A stretch of DNA of 64,000 bases from Limnohabitans sp. MMS-10A-192 (GTDB lineage: Bacteria > Pseudomonadota > Gammaproteobacteria > Burkholderiales > Burkholderiaceae_C). The notes under the pieces were generated by a model. That model saw only the letters and a list, made by a program, of their open reading frames with translations. It did not search any database and was not told where the DNA came from. Location: NCBI RefSeq assembly GCF_003063335.1, contig NZ_NERX01000009.1:46093-110092 (forward strand). Reading direction: 5' to 3'. Positions within the stretch are counted from its first letter, which is position 1, and each line of letters starts with the position of its first letter. Below, in pieces: positions 11,275 to 18,683 of the stretch. Position numbers and translations under genes: made by a program.

Positions 11275-13260
11275 ATGGCTTTGAGTCTGCCTTCGCTTGC
11301 TGAACTGCGCGATACGCAGGCCGATATTTACCGGTTCCGTGAACGCGTGATCGTGGTTCAGGCGGTGGTGCTGGTTTGCTTTCTTTTGCTGCTGACACGA
11401 TTGGCTTATTTGCAGGTTGTGCGGCACGATGACTTGCTGGAGCAGGCCGAAAATAACCGCACAGCTGTGTTGCCGACCGTGCCCCCGCGTGGAACGATCC
11501 TCGACCGCAATGGGGTCGTGCTGGCCAGCAACTATTCGGCCTATACCCTGGAAATCACGCCATCCAAGGTCAAAGATCTGGAAACCACCATCAACGAGCT
11601 GTCCGAGTTGGTGGACATTCAAGTCAAAGATCGCCGGCGCTTCAAGCGACTGCGTGAAGAATCCAAGAGCTTTGATTCGCTGCCCATTCGCACCCGATTG
11701 ACCGATGAAGAGGTTGCCCGGTTCAGTGCGCAACGTTACCGCTTTCCTGGTGTGGATATCAAGGCGCGCTTATTTCGCCAATACCCTTTCGGTGAGTTGG
11801 CCAGCCATGTGATTGGTTACATTGGGCGCATCAACCCCAAAGAAAAAGAGCGCATCGAGGAAGACGATGAGTCCGGCAATTACCGGGGCACAGAATACAT
11901 TGGCAAGCTCGGCGTAGAGCAGCGCTATGAGCGTGAATTGCACGGCATCACGGGTGTTAACCAGGTTGAGACTTCGGCAGGTGGTCGCGCCACGCGCAGT
12001 TTGTCCAGCCGCCCCGCAACGCCCGGTCAAAACGTGGTGTTGTCCATCGACATCCGCTTGCAAAAGATGGTGGAAGACTTGTTCGGTAATCGGCGAGGGG
12101 CTTTGGTGGCGCTAGACCCCAATACCGGGGAAGTGCTGGCTTTTGTGAGCAAGCCAACTTTTGACCCCAACTTGTTCGTGGATGGCATTGACCAAGAAAA
12201 CTGGCAGATGCTCAATGAGTCGATTGACAAACCCTTGCTCAACCGTGCGCTGCGAGGCACATATCCACCGGGGTCTACTTATAAGCCCTTCATGGCCTTG
12301 GGCGCTTTGACCACAGGTAAGCGCAGTGCCAGTGCGATCATCCATGACAATGGCTCTTGGACTTTTGGCGGCCACACGTTCCGCAGCCATGGTGATTCTG
12401 GTTTGGGCCCGGTGGACATGGTCCGCTCCATTGTCCTGTCCAGCAACGTCTATTACTACTCGCTGGCCAATGACATGGGCGTGGACACCATCCACGACTT
12501 CATGAAACCCCTGGGTTTCGGACAAATCACGGGCATCGATCTGCCCGGTGAGGTGCGGGGCATCTTGCCCAGTACCGATTGGAAGCGCAATTACTACAAG
12601 CGTCCGGAGCAGCAAAAGTGGTTTGGCGGTGAGACGATTTCTTTGGGCATTGGTCAGGGGTACAACAACTTCACCATGCTGCAATTGGCTTCTGCCACAG
12701 CCACAGTGGCCAGCGGGGGGCAGAAGTACACACCACGGGTGGTCAAGGCCACACAAGACGCTTTGACCCATGCCCAATCAGCGGTCTCGGACAAGGCGCC
12801 TGTTAATTTGGGCTACAACCCCGATCACATTGCGGTGGTGCGCAATGGCTTGGTGGGCGTGGCCACTTCCGGCACATCGGCTCAGGTGTTTGCTGGCGCC
12901 AGTTACCAAAGCGCTGGCAAAACCGGCACGGCGCAAGCGGTCACGATCGGTCAAAAAGAAAAATACAACGCCAGCAAAATGAGTGAGTATCAACGCGATC
13001 ATGCGCTGTACATGGCTTTTGCACCGGCTGAAGCGCCTCAAATTGCGCTGGCCTTGGTGGTCGAGAACGCAGGTTTTGGCGCTGTCTCGGCGGCGCCCAT
13101 TGCCCGGCGCATCTTTGATTACTGGTTGCTGGGGCAGTACCCGAGTGAAGAAGACATTTTGGCCACGCAACAAGGCCAAAGCTCACGCCCAATTGGGACG
13201 CCCCGCGCCAAGCAGGACATTGTGCTGGACACCAAGAAGTCCAGCGACGGCTTGCGCTGA
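11275..13260 (+). CDS. mrdA: Penicillin-binding protein 2 (elongasome transpeptidase)
   Basis: 661 residues from the ATG at 11275, two bases after the mreD stop; a TTG two codons upstream overlaps mreD. One N-terminal membrane anchor (about 26-46) is followed by the dimerisation domain (PPRGTILDRNGVVLASN) and the transpeptidase domain with S-x-x-K at Ser334 (GSTYKPF), SSN at 389-391 and KTG at 549-551. All catalytic motifs are intact. It cross-links lateral-wall peptidoglycan. The usual partner rodA (mrdB) does not follow; the next gene is on the other strand. Confidence 0.96.
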   Translation: MALSLPSLAELRDTQADIYRFRERVIVVQAVVLVCFLLLLTRLAYLQVVRHDDLLEQAENNRTAVLPTVPPRGTILDRNGVVLASNYSAYTLEITPSKVKDLETTINELSELVDIQVKDRRRFKRLREESKSFDSLPIRTRLTDEEVARFSAQRYRFPGVDIKARLFRQYPFGELASHVIGYIGRINPKEKERIEEDDESGNYRGTEYIGKLGVEQRYERELHGITGVNQVETSAGGRATRSLSSRPATPGQNVVLSIDIRLQKMVEDLFGNRRGALVALDPNTGEVLAFVSKPTFDPNLFVDGIDQENWQMLNESIDKPLLNRALRGTYPPGSTYKPFMALGALTTGKRSASAIIHDNGSWTFGGHTFRSHGDSGLGPVDMVRSIVLSSNVYYYSLANDMGVDTIHDFMKPLGFGQITGIDLPGEVRGILPSTDWKRNYYKRPEQQKWFGGETISLGIGQGYNNFTMLQLASATATVASGGQKYTPRVVKATQDALTHAQSAVSDKAPVNLGYNPDHIAVVRNGLVGVATSGTSAQVFAGASYQSAGKTGTAQAVTIGQKEKYNASKMSEYQRDHALYMAFAPAEAPQIALALVVENAGFGAVSAAPIARRIFDYWLLGQYPSEEDILATQQGQSSRPIGTPRAKQDIVLDTKKSSDGLR

Positions 13261-13268
13261 GCGCAAGC
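13250..13268. terminator. Hairpin spanning the mrdA stop codon
   Basis: GCTTGCGC, loop TGA (the mrdA stop), GCGCAAGC: a perfect 8-bp stem between convergent mrdA and the VOC-family gene. No clear U-tract follows, so it may be a weak or rho-assisted terminator. Confidence 0.5.
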
Positions 13269-13285
13269 GGCGGCTGCAAGGCCGT

Positions 13286-13699
13286 TCAACTTTGGTAGAC
13301 CGTGTCCAATGAAGCGAAGCCTTTGACTTCGATCGGGTTGCCAAACGGGTCCATGAAGAACATGGTCCATTGCTCTCCAGGCTGGCCCGCAAACCGCAAG
13401 TGCGGCGCGATCACAAACTGCAGGCCCTTCGATTGCAAGCGATGGGCCAATGCTTGCCAATCGGTTTCTTGCAAGATCAAACCAAAGTGCGGCATGGGCA
13501 CCAGGTGGTCGCCGACACGTCCGGTGTTGCTGGTCTTGAAGGGCTCGCCCAAATGCAAAGAGATCTGGTGCGTGAAAAAATCGAAGTCCACCCAAGTGTC
13601 TGTGGAGCGGCCTTCCTTGCAGCCGAGCACACCGCCATAAAAGCGGCGGGCTTCGTCAAGGTCGGTCACGTGGAAGGCGAAATGAAACAGGCTGCGCAT
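13286..13699 (-). CDS. VOC superfamily (glyoxalase/dioxygenase-like) protein
   Basis: 137 residues with two beta-alpha-beta-beta-beta modules. Candidate metal ligands are His9 (FHFAFHVTDLD), a His in MPHFGLIL and Glu near residue 124 (GNPIEVKGF). The phrase FFMDPFGNPIEVKGF is typical of glyoxalase/bleomycin-resistance folds. Substrate cannot be deduced. Convergent with mrdA. Confidence 0.85.
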   Translation of the reverse strand: MRSLFHFAFHVTDLDEARRFYGGVLGCKEGRSTDTWVDFDFFTHQISLHLGEPFKTSNTGRVGDHLVPMPHFGLILQETDWQALAHRLQSKGLQFVIAPHLRFAGQPGEQWTMFFMDPFGNPIEVKGFASLDTVYQS

Positions 13700-13740
13700 G
13701 CCTCAAAGCATAGCAGCCTGTGGACGGATGTGCAGCAGCC

Positions 13741-14115
13741 TCAGGCTTGCGAGGGATCGACTGCCATGGAGTCAAATTTCTTGAAGTACTGTTTGGCCAT
13801 AGCCGCCAGTTGTGCATCGCTGGGGTGATCGCTGGCGATGCTGTCCACGATCACTTGGGCCGTTGCACTCTCGTGTTGCAGGCACCAGGTGCGGAACTCC
13901 TGTCTTGCCAGCCCGGGGCCTGTGAGCAGCACTTCGCGAGAGCCACTCAATGCTTTGCTGATCTCTTGGTATAAAGGCACGGCATCACCCACTTTGCCTT
14001 GGTGTTTGTGGTGACTGCGCGTTTTGATGCGCTGAGCTTCAATGTGCCCACGGTCAAACATCACGATGTGCGCTTCGTTGTGGTCCATCCAGACAACGGC
14101 GTGGAAAGTGCTCAT
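13741..14115 (-). CDS. 'Translational machinery' protein (eRF1/Pelota domain-like)
   Basis: 124 residues: MSTFHAVVWMDHNEAHIVMFDRGHIEAQRI, then SHHKHQGKVGD, VLLTGPGLARQEF and DHPSDAQLAAMAKQYFKKFD. I recognise this as the small beta-proteobacterial family usually annotated as translational machinery protein, whose fold resembles the C-terminal domain of release-factor-like proteins. Its biochemical role is not established. It has a strong Shine-Dalgarno (GAGGAG) and lies 24 bases downstream of the DksA-like gene, so it is probably cotranscribed and shares its FNR-like control region. Confidence 0.65.
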   Translation of the reverse strand: MSTFHAVVWMDHNEAHIVMFDRGHIEAQRIKTRSHHKHQGKVGDAVPLYQEISKALSGSREVLLTGPGLARQEFRTWCLQHESATAQVIVDSIASDHPSDAQLAAMAKQYFKKFDSMAVDPSQA

Positions 14116-14139
14116 GAAGGCTCCTCTGTTTCAAATGGG

Positions 14140-14499
14140 TCAATGGGTTTTTTCGGCGGCGGTCTGGCAATCGATGCAGCGCAATGTAGCCGGGTAGGCG
14201 GCCAAGCGTGCTTCGGGTATTGACACGCCGCAGTCTTTGCACGTGCCGTACAGCCCTGCTGCCAGCCGTTCCAGTGCGGCGTCCAGTGCACCCAGTTCGG
14301 CGGTTTCATGTTCGTTCATCGCGAACTCATCGTCGCGCTCCGAAATGGCTTGTGCCCTGTTTTCAAAATCGCGCACATCGTGCTCGGCCGCCATGTCAAC
14401 GCGAGAGACCAAGCCCCCGCGTTCTTGGGCGATGCGTTTGAGGAGTTCAGCGCGTTCACGCAGAAGGCGCTCTTGGTGGAGTGAGGAGGATGTGTTCAT
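14140..14499 (-). CDS. TraR/DksA-type C4 zinc-finger protein
   Basis: 119 residues. An N-terminal coiled coil (about 7-75) is followed by a four-cysteine zinc finger CKDCGVSIPEARLAAYPATLRCIDC at about 89-113. This is the DksA/TraR layout but shorter than canonical DksA (about 150), so it is a paralogue rather than DksA itself. Such proteins bind the RNA polymerase secondary channel, often with ppGpp. The tip lacks an obvious DxxDxA motif, so activity on polymerase is uncertain. Two FNR-like palindromes lie directly upstream. Confidence 0.85.
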   Translation of the reverse strand: MNTSSSLHQERLLRERAELLKRIAQERGGLVSRVDMAAEHDVRDFENRAQAISERDDEFAMNEHETAELGALDAALERLAAGLYGTCKDCGVSIPEARLAAYPATLRCIDCQTAAEKTH

Positions 14500-14532
14500 G
14501 CAGCCATCCTAGGCTTCGCAGGACCAGTGATG

Positions 14533-14546
14533 TTGATGTGCATCAA
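14533..14546. promoter_or_regulatory. FNR/ANR-like box, perfect match
   Basis: TTGATGTGCATCAA matches the FNR consensus TTGAT-N4-ATCAA at every defined base. It lies 34 bp upstream of the DksA-like start codon (minus strand). Confidence 0.6.
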
Positions 14547-14581
14547 TCTGCAGCGGTGAAGTCAGGCCGGGCCTGCTGCAT

Positions 14582-14595
14582 TTGATGTACTTCAA
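14582..14595. promoter_or_regulatory. Second FNR/ANR-like box, one mismatch
   Basis: TTGATGTACTTCAA, one mismatch to TTGAT-N4-ATCAA, 49 bp from the first box (start to start). A tandem pair at this spacing suggests oxygen-responsive control of the DksA-like / translational-machinery operon; inferred from consensus only. Confidence 0.45.
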
Positions 14596-14613
14596 AACAG
14601 GGATGGGCCAAGC

Positions 14614-14640
14614 AAAAGGGCCGCCCATTGGGCGGCCCTT
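14614..14640 (-). terminator. Rho-independent terminator of the gst gene
   Basis: AAGGGCCGCCC (14616-14626), loop ATT, GGGCGGCCCTT (14630-14640): an 11-bp stem. Read on the minus strand it is followed by TTTT and lies 22 bp after the glutathione transferase stop. Confidence 0.88.
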
Positions 14641-14661
14641 GCTGTGTGGGATGGACGGTGC

Positions 14662-15309
14662 TTATTTGGCTTTCATGCGCGAGAGCATCAGCTCCATATT
14701 GGCTTTGCGGTCGGCGTTGACTTGCTGCAAGCTGGCGCGCTCACCCATGAATTTCATGTAGTCCCGTGTCGGCAGATCGGCCATGAAGTCACGTCCATAG
14801 ATGAGCTTGGTGGCACCCGAAATCAGCGGCAAGTGAACCACGGCAGCGCAATCGGCCAAGGTCAATGTGTCGCCGGCCACGTAAGGGGAGAACTTGGCCA
14901 ATGCTGCGAAGGCGGCAATGTTTTTTTCCAGTTGGGCGCCTGTTTTTTCTTTGGCGCTGTCGCTGACTTTGCCGCCAAAGAAAGCCTCTGGGTAGAGGTT
15001 GCGAGCCACCAGCTCTAGGTGCAACTCCAAAAAGGTCACCAGTTCACGGACCTTGGCCGCTGCAAACGGATCGGAGGGCAACAAGGGCGTTTGCGGGTAT
15101 TGCTGTTCGATGTACTCCATGATCACAGCCGATTCGCACACAGGGCCTTGTGGCGTTTTGATGTAAGGCACTTTGCCAATGGGACTGGCTGCGGGATCGG
15201 TCTTGCCGACCCAGGCGAGTTCTTCATCGAAGGGCACGCCTTTTTCGAGCAAGGCGAATTTGACTTTGTTGTAGTAATTGCTGGCTGCAAAGCCGCAGAG
15301 TGTGAGCAT
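14662..15309 (-). CDS. Glutathione S-transferase family protein
   Basis: 215 residues. The N-terminal thioredoxin-fold domain (MLTLCGFAASNYYNKVKFALLEKGVPFDEEL) has the cis-Pro segment GKVPYIKT and the glutathione-binding ESAVIMEYIE. The all-helical C-terminal domain contains the family motif LADCAAVVHLP (N-capping box). The catalytic residue is probably the Ser or Tyr in ASNYYNKV. The ATG at 15309 fits the family N-terminus; the frame upstream is not conserved. Substrate unknown. Confidence 0.88.
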   Translation of the reverse strand: MLTLCGFAASNYYNKVKFALLEKGVPFDEELAWVGKTDPAASPIGKVPYIKTPQGPVCESAVIMEYIEQQYPQTPLLPSDPFAAAKVRELVTFLELHLELVARNLYPEAFFGGKVSDSAKEKTGAQLEKNIAAFAALAKFSPYVAGDTLTLADCAAVVHLPLISGATKLIYGRDFMADLPTRDYMKFMGERASLQQVNADRKANMELMLSRMKAK

Positions 15310-15750
15310 GGCATGTCCTTGAGAAGAAAGAAAAGCGCAGGCTATCTTGAACCGGTGTTGGCCAGCGTCACAAAGATGACCGCGATGAGGCAAGCGGCTA
15401 CTGGCGTCTGAGGTGGGCCCATTCTCAGGCGCGCGTCAAGGCCTTGAGCGCTCCCGAGCGCATATTGTTTCTCGTAATGTGGATTCTGCTCCTGACCAGC
15501 GCAAGATCAATTCCGATGGCGCTGGCATGGCCAATGCGGTCAAGTGCAAGGGGTGCTGTGCCGAAATGGATGTGTATTGAGTCTCCGCGGTGCGTCGCCG
15601 ACGTGCTCGCTGTGGCCGTGTTTTCATGCCACGATTTGAGGTAAGTTTGAGCCAAGAGGCCATTGGGGCGATCCGGACTGACCTGGAAACCTGCCGCGAA
15701 AAATGCGCCGTAACGGGGCTTGGGCGGGTCAAAAACAATCAGGAGATAAC
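15310..15750. other. 441-bp intergenic region, no gene recognised
   Basis: No frame on either strand gives a recognisable protein. The region lies between divergently transcribed gst and the PqqU-type receptor and must contain promoters for both. Near its right end (15672-15698) is a stretch resembling the B12 box of cobalamin riboswitches, but the rest of that aptamer is not recognisable. A strong Shine-Dalgarno (AGGAG, 15741-15745) introduces the small leader ORF. Confidence 0.5.
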
Positions 15751-15840
15751 ATGCGCGAATTTTTTCCGGCCAGCACTTTGCCGACTGAACCCATGCGTCG
15801 TCAATGGCTGACGGCCGCTTCTGGCCCCTTGAACATTTGA
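15751..15840 (+). CDS. Short leader ORF (29 aa) upstream of TonB receptor
   Basis: ATG CGC GAA ... ATT TGA encodes a 29-residue peptide starting MREFFPAST and ending ASGPLNI. It has an excellent Shine-Dalgarno (AGGAG, 5-base spacing). Its stop is 10 bases before the receptor start and overlaps the receptor's own ribosome-binding site (GAAGG), suggesting translational coupling. No signal peptide and no family recognised. It could be a regulatory leader peptide or the remnant of a lost gene. Confidence 0.4.
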   Translation: MREFFPASTLPTEPMRRQWLTAASGPLNI

Positions 15841-15850
15841 AGGTAAGACG

Positions 15851-17989
15851 ATGCACTTCCCCATTGATTTTCAACGCATGCTGCCTTTGTGCGCGGCCAT
15901 GGCCGTTTCGGGCTTGTTCGCAAGTGGCGTGCATGCGCAGGAGGCGCAAGCCTCATTGGACGTGTTGGTGCAAAGCGGCCGCTTGGCGCAAAAGCAATTT
16001 GATACCCCGGCCTCAGTGCGCGTGATCGATGGCGACGCCATCCGCAATGCTGGTGCGCAAGTCAACCTGTCCGAGACCTTGGCCCAGGTGCCTGGTGTGG
16101 TCGCGCTCAATCGCAACAACTATGCACAAGACTTGCAAATTTCCATTCGGGGGTTTGGTGCTCGCTCAGCCTTCGGCTTGCGCGGCATCCGCCTGATCAC
16201 CGATGGCATTCCGGCCACGACCCCCGATGGGCAAGGGCAAGCCTCGACCGTGAGCCTGACTTCCGCTGAGCGGATCGAAGTGCTGACCGGGCCACTGGCT
16301 CAGCTTTACGGCAATTCCGCCGGTGGTGTGATTCAGACCTGGACGCGCGAAGCCGGGGACCCGCCGCAACTCGATGTCTCCACCACCTTGGGCAGCCATG
16401 GCTTGCGCCGCAACGATGTGCAGTTCAGTGGGCGCTCCGGCAACGTGGGTATCGTGGCGGATTACAGCACTTTCAACATCGACGGTTACCGTCAGAACAG
16501 CGCGGCTGAGCGCAAGCAGTTCAATGGGGTGGTCACCACGCAGCTGCAGGAAGACACCCGTTTGAAATTGGTGGCCAACGTCTTTGACATGCCTTTGGCA
16601 CAAGACCCTTTGGGGCTGAACGCCACACAATTGAAAAACGATCCTCGGCAAGCGGGCACGGATGCGCTGACCAACAGGACCCGAAAAATTGTCCAACACA
16701 ATCAAATCGGTGCCGTGCTGGAGCATCGGTTTAACAGTGACCTCGAAATGCAGTGGCGCGCCTACACCGGGTCACGTCAAAACACGCAGTACACCGCCAG
16801 CGCCACTTGGGTGGGATTGGACCGTGATTTTTACGGCATTGGCGGACAACTCAAAGGCAAGGTGCGCGATGTCGCCCATGGGCCTGTCGATTGGGTGTTG
16901 GGTTTCGATGTCGATAAAACTTCGGAACGCCGTCAAGGTGGCGCTTCTGCCGTGGGCGAAAAAGTCAGCGGTAGCCTCACGCGCAACGAGTTGAATAAAG
17001 CCAGCAACACCGATGCGTTTGGTCAGATCAATTGGCATTGGACCGACGCACAAGGCCGCAACCCCTACACCTTCACGGCAGGCGCTCGCCACAGCAGCGT
17101 AAAACTGGAAAACCGTGATGATTATTTGACCGATGGCAACGGCTCGGGCTCGGTAAGTTATGCCGCAACCAACCCAGTCGTTGGGGCCACTTGGCATGCC
17201 TTGGACACCTTGAACCTCTTTGCCAACTGGGGCAAGGGCTTCGAAACACCGACTTTGACTGAAGCCGCCTATGTGGTCGAAAACAATGCGATCAAAGGTT
17301 ACTTCAACACGGGCTTGCAGGCCTCACGCAGCCAGCACAATGAAGTCGGCATGAAATGGACGCCATCTCCAGCAACCCGACTGGATGCATCTTTGTTTCG
17401 CATCACCACCGAGAACGAAATCGTCACACTCAGGAGCTTGTATGGCAAAACCGCTTACAAGAACGCTGCGCAAACCTTGCGCGAAGGTGGTGAGTTGTCC
17501 TGGCAAAACATCTGGACGCCGCAGTGGCGCAGTCAGCTGTCCATGGCTTGGTTGCGTGCAAATTACGATGCCGACTTTACCTCGGGTACCACTCCCATTC
17601 CGTCGGGTAACCGCATGCCTGCCATTCCAAGTCAGCAACTGTTCGCTTCATTGCAGTGGGCAGACCAGGGCTTTGCATCGCGTATGAATCCCCGTCCTCA
17701 GGGGTGGTCGGCTTCGGTTGATTGGGTGGCGCGCTCGTCATTTTGGGCCAGTGATGTCAATGACGCAGGCTCCAAAGTGGCCGGATATGGCGCTGTGAAC
17801 CTGCGGGTCAGGCACCGCAGTGTTTGGGGCCCTGTGCGTGTCGAGCTTTGGGCTGGCATGGACAATCTGATGGATCGCACATACGTTGGCTCTGTGATCG
17901 TGAACCAGTCGGCCGCACTGCCTCAGTATTTCGAGCCTGGCATGCCACGTAATTGGATGACCGGTGTGAAGCTCCACATCCCTATGTGA
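15851..17989 (+). CDS. pqqU: TonB-dependent outer-membrane receptor, PqqU/YncD-like
   Basis: 712 residues with a signal peptide cleaved near residue 30 (GVHAQEAQA). The plug domain closely follows E. coli YncD: NLSETLAQVPGVVALNRNN, YAQDLQISIRGFGARSAFG, then RGIRLITDGIPATTPDGQGQ. The barrel ends with DRTYVGSVIVNQS, also YncD-like (DKEYVGSVIVNES). E. coli YncD is now known as PqqU, the receptor that imports the cofactor pyrroloquinoline quinone. The last residue is Met rather than the usual Phe/Trp. Family membership is seen in sequence recalled from memory; PQQ as substrate is inferred. A putative PQQ enzyme lies at 60 kb. Confidence 0.8.
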   Translation: MHFPIDFQRMLPLCAAMAVSGLFASGVHAQEAQASLDVLVQSGRLAQKQFDTPASVRVIDGDAIRNAGAQVNLSETLAQVPGVVALNRNNYAQDLQISIRGFGARSAFGLRGIRLITDGIPATTPDGQGQASTVSLTSAERIEVLTGPLAQLYGNSAGGVIQTWTREAGDPPQLDVSTTLGSHGLRRNDVQFSGRSGNVGIVADYSTFNIDGYRQNSAAERKQFNGVVTTQLQEDTRLKLVANVFDMPLAQDPLGLNATQLKNDPRQAGTDALTNRTRKIVQHNQIGAVLEHRFNSDLEMQWRAYTGSRQNTQYTASATWVGLDRDFYGIGGQLKGKVRDVAHGPVDWVLGFDVDKTSERRQGGASAVGEKVSGSLTRNELNKASNTDAFGQINWHWTDAQGRNPYTFTAGARHSSVKLENRDDYLTDGNGSGSVSYAATNPVVGATWHALDTLNLFANWGKGFETPTLTEAAYVVENNAIKGYFNTGLQASRSQHNEVGMKWTPSPATRLDASLFRITTENEIVTLRSLYGKTAYKNAAQTLREGGELSWQNIWTPQWRSQLSMAWLRANYDADFTSGTTPIPSGNRMPAIPSQQLFASLQWADQGFASRMNPRPQGWSASVDWVARSSFWASDVNDAGSKVAGYGAVNLRVRHRSVWGPVRVELWAGMDNLMDRTYVGSVIVNQSAALPQYFEPGMPRNWMTGVKLHIPM

Positions 17990-18201
17990 TGGTGTGCGTA
18001 TGGTGCATGGTCAACGGGGCGTATGCCTCATCTGGTAACACATGGCCAAATTTGTAGTTCATGTGTATTCTGTTGTTTCGGCAATTTTTATGTGTCAGCT
18101 GTAATACAGGAGACGATGAATGGCCTGGTGACACGGTAAATTGACGTTCGACAACATGCAAAAAGGCTTTTGGGCCTACTAAATTTTTTGAGGAGACCTT
18201 G

Positions 18202-18666
18202 ATGAGCGTGAATTTTCAAGTCAATGGCAAGCCTGCCAAGGCCAATGCCGAAACCGATACCCCCCTGTTGTGGGTTTTGCGTGACGAACTGGGCATGACG
18301 GGCACCAAGTTCGGTTGCGGTGCGGCTTTGTGCGGTGCCTGCACGGTCCACGTCAATGGTGAAGCCGTGCGCTCTTGCCAGACGCCTGTGAGTGCTGTCG
18401 CTGGCAAAAAAGTGGCCACCGTCGAAGGCCTGTCCGCCAAGAACAACCACCCCCTGCAAGTGGCCTGGATCAAGCACGATGTGCCCCAGTGTGGCTATTG
18501 CCAGTCGGGTCAGCTCATGAGTGCTGCAGCCTTGCTCGCCAAGAACACCAACCCCAGCGATGCCGACATCGACAACGCGATGAGCGGCAACATCTGCCGC
18601 TGCGGCACTTACCCCCGTATCCGCGCCGCCATCAAAGATGCCGCCGCCACGATGCGCAAAGCCTGA
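18202..18666 (+). CDS. iorA: Molybdenum hydroxylase 2Fe-2S subunit (isoquinoline 1-oxidoreductase alpha type)
   Basis: 154 residues. The N-terminal plant-type [2Fe-2S] cluster has [16 protein letters not shown] followed by SC near residue 59, and the second, helical cluster domain has CGYCQSGQ and GNICRCGTY. This two-cluster layout defines small subunits of xanthine-dehydrogenase-family hydroxylases. Shine-Dalgarno GAGGAG precedes the ATG at 18202. It passes electrons from the molybdenum subunit encoded 17 bases downstream. The true substrate (aldehyde, N-heterocycle or other) is not determined by sequence. Confidence 0.88.
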   Translation: MSVNFQVNGKPAKANAETDTPLLWVLRDELGMTGTKFGCGAALCGACTVHVNGEAVRSCQTPVSAVAGKKVATVEGLSAKNNHPLQVAWIKHDVPQCGYCQSGQLMSAAALLAKNTNPSDADIDNAMSGNICRCGTYPRIRAAIKDAAATMRKA

Positions 18667-18683
18667 TCCGCTGGAGAACACAC

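Noticed and set aside
15620..15700. Possible cobalamin riboswitch upstream of the TonB receptor (CTGGAAACCTGCCGCG resembles a B12 box).
   Set aside because: The other conserved elements (AGGTGCC, AAAAGGGAA, CCCGCAACTGT, GCCACTG) and a closing P1 stem are not found at usable spacing. The receptor is PqqU-like rather than BtuB-like. A covariance-model search would settle it.
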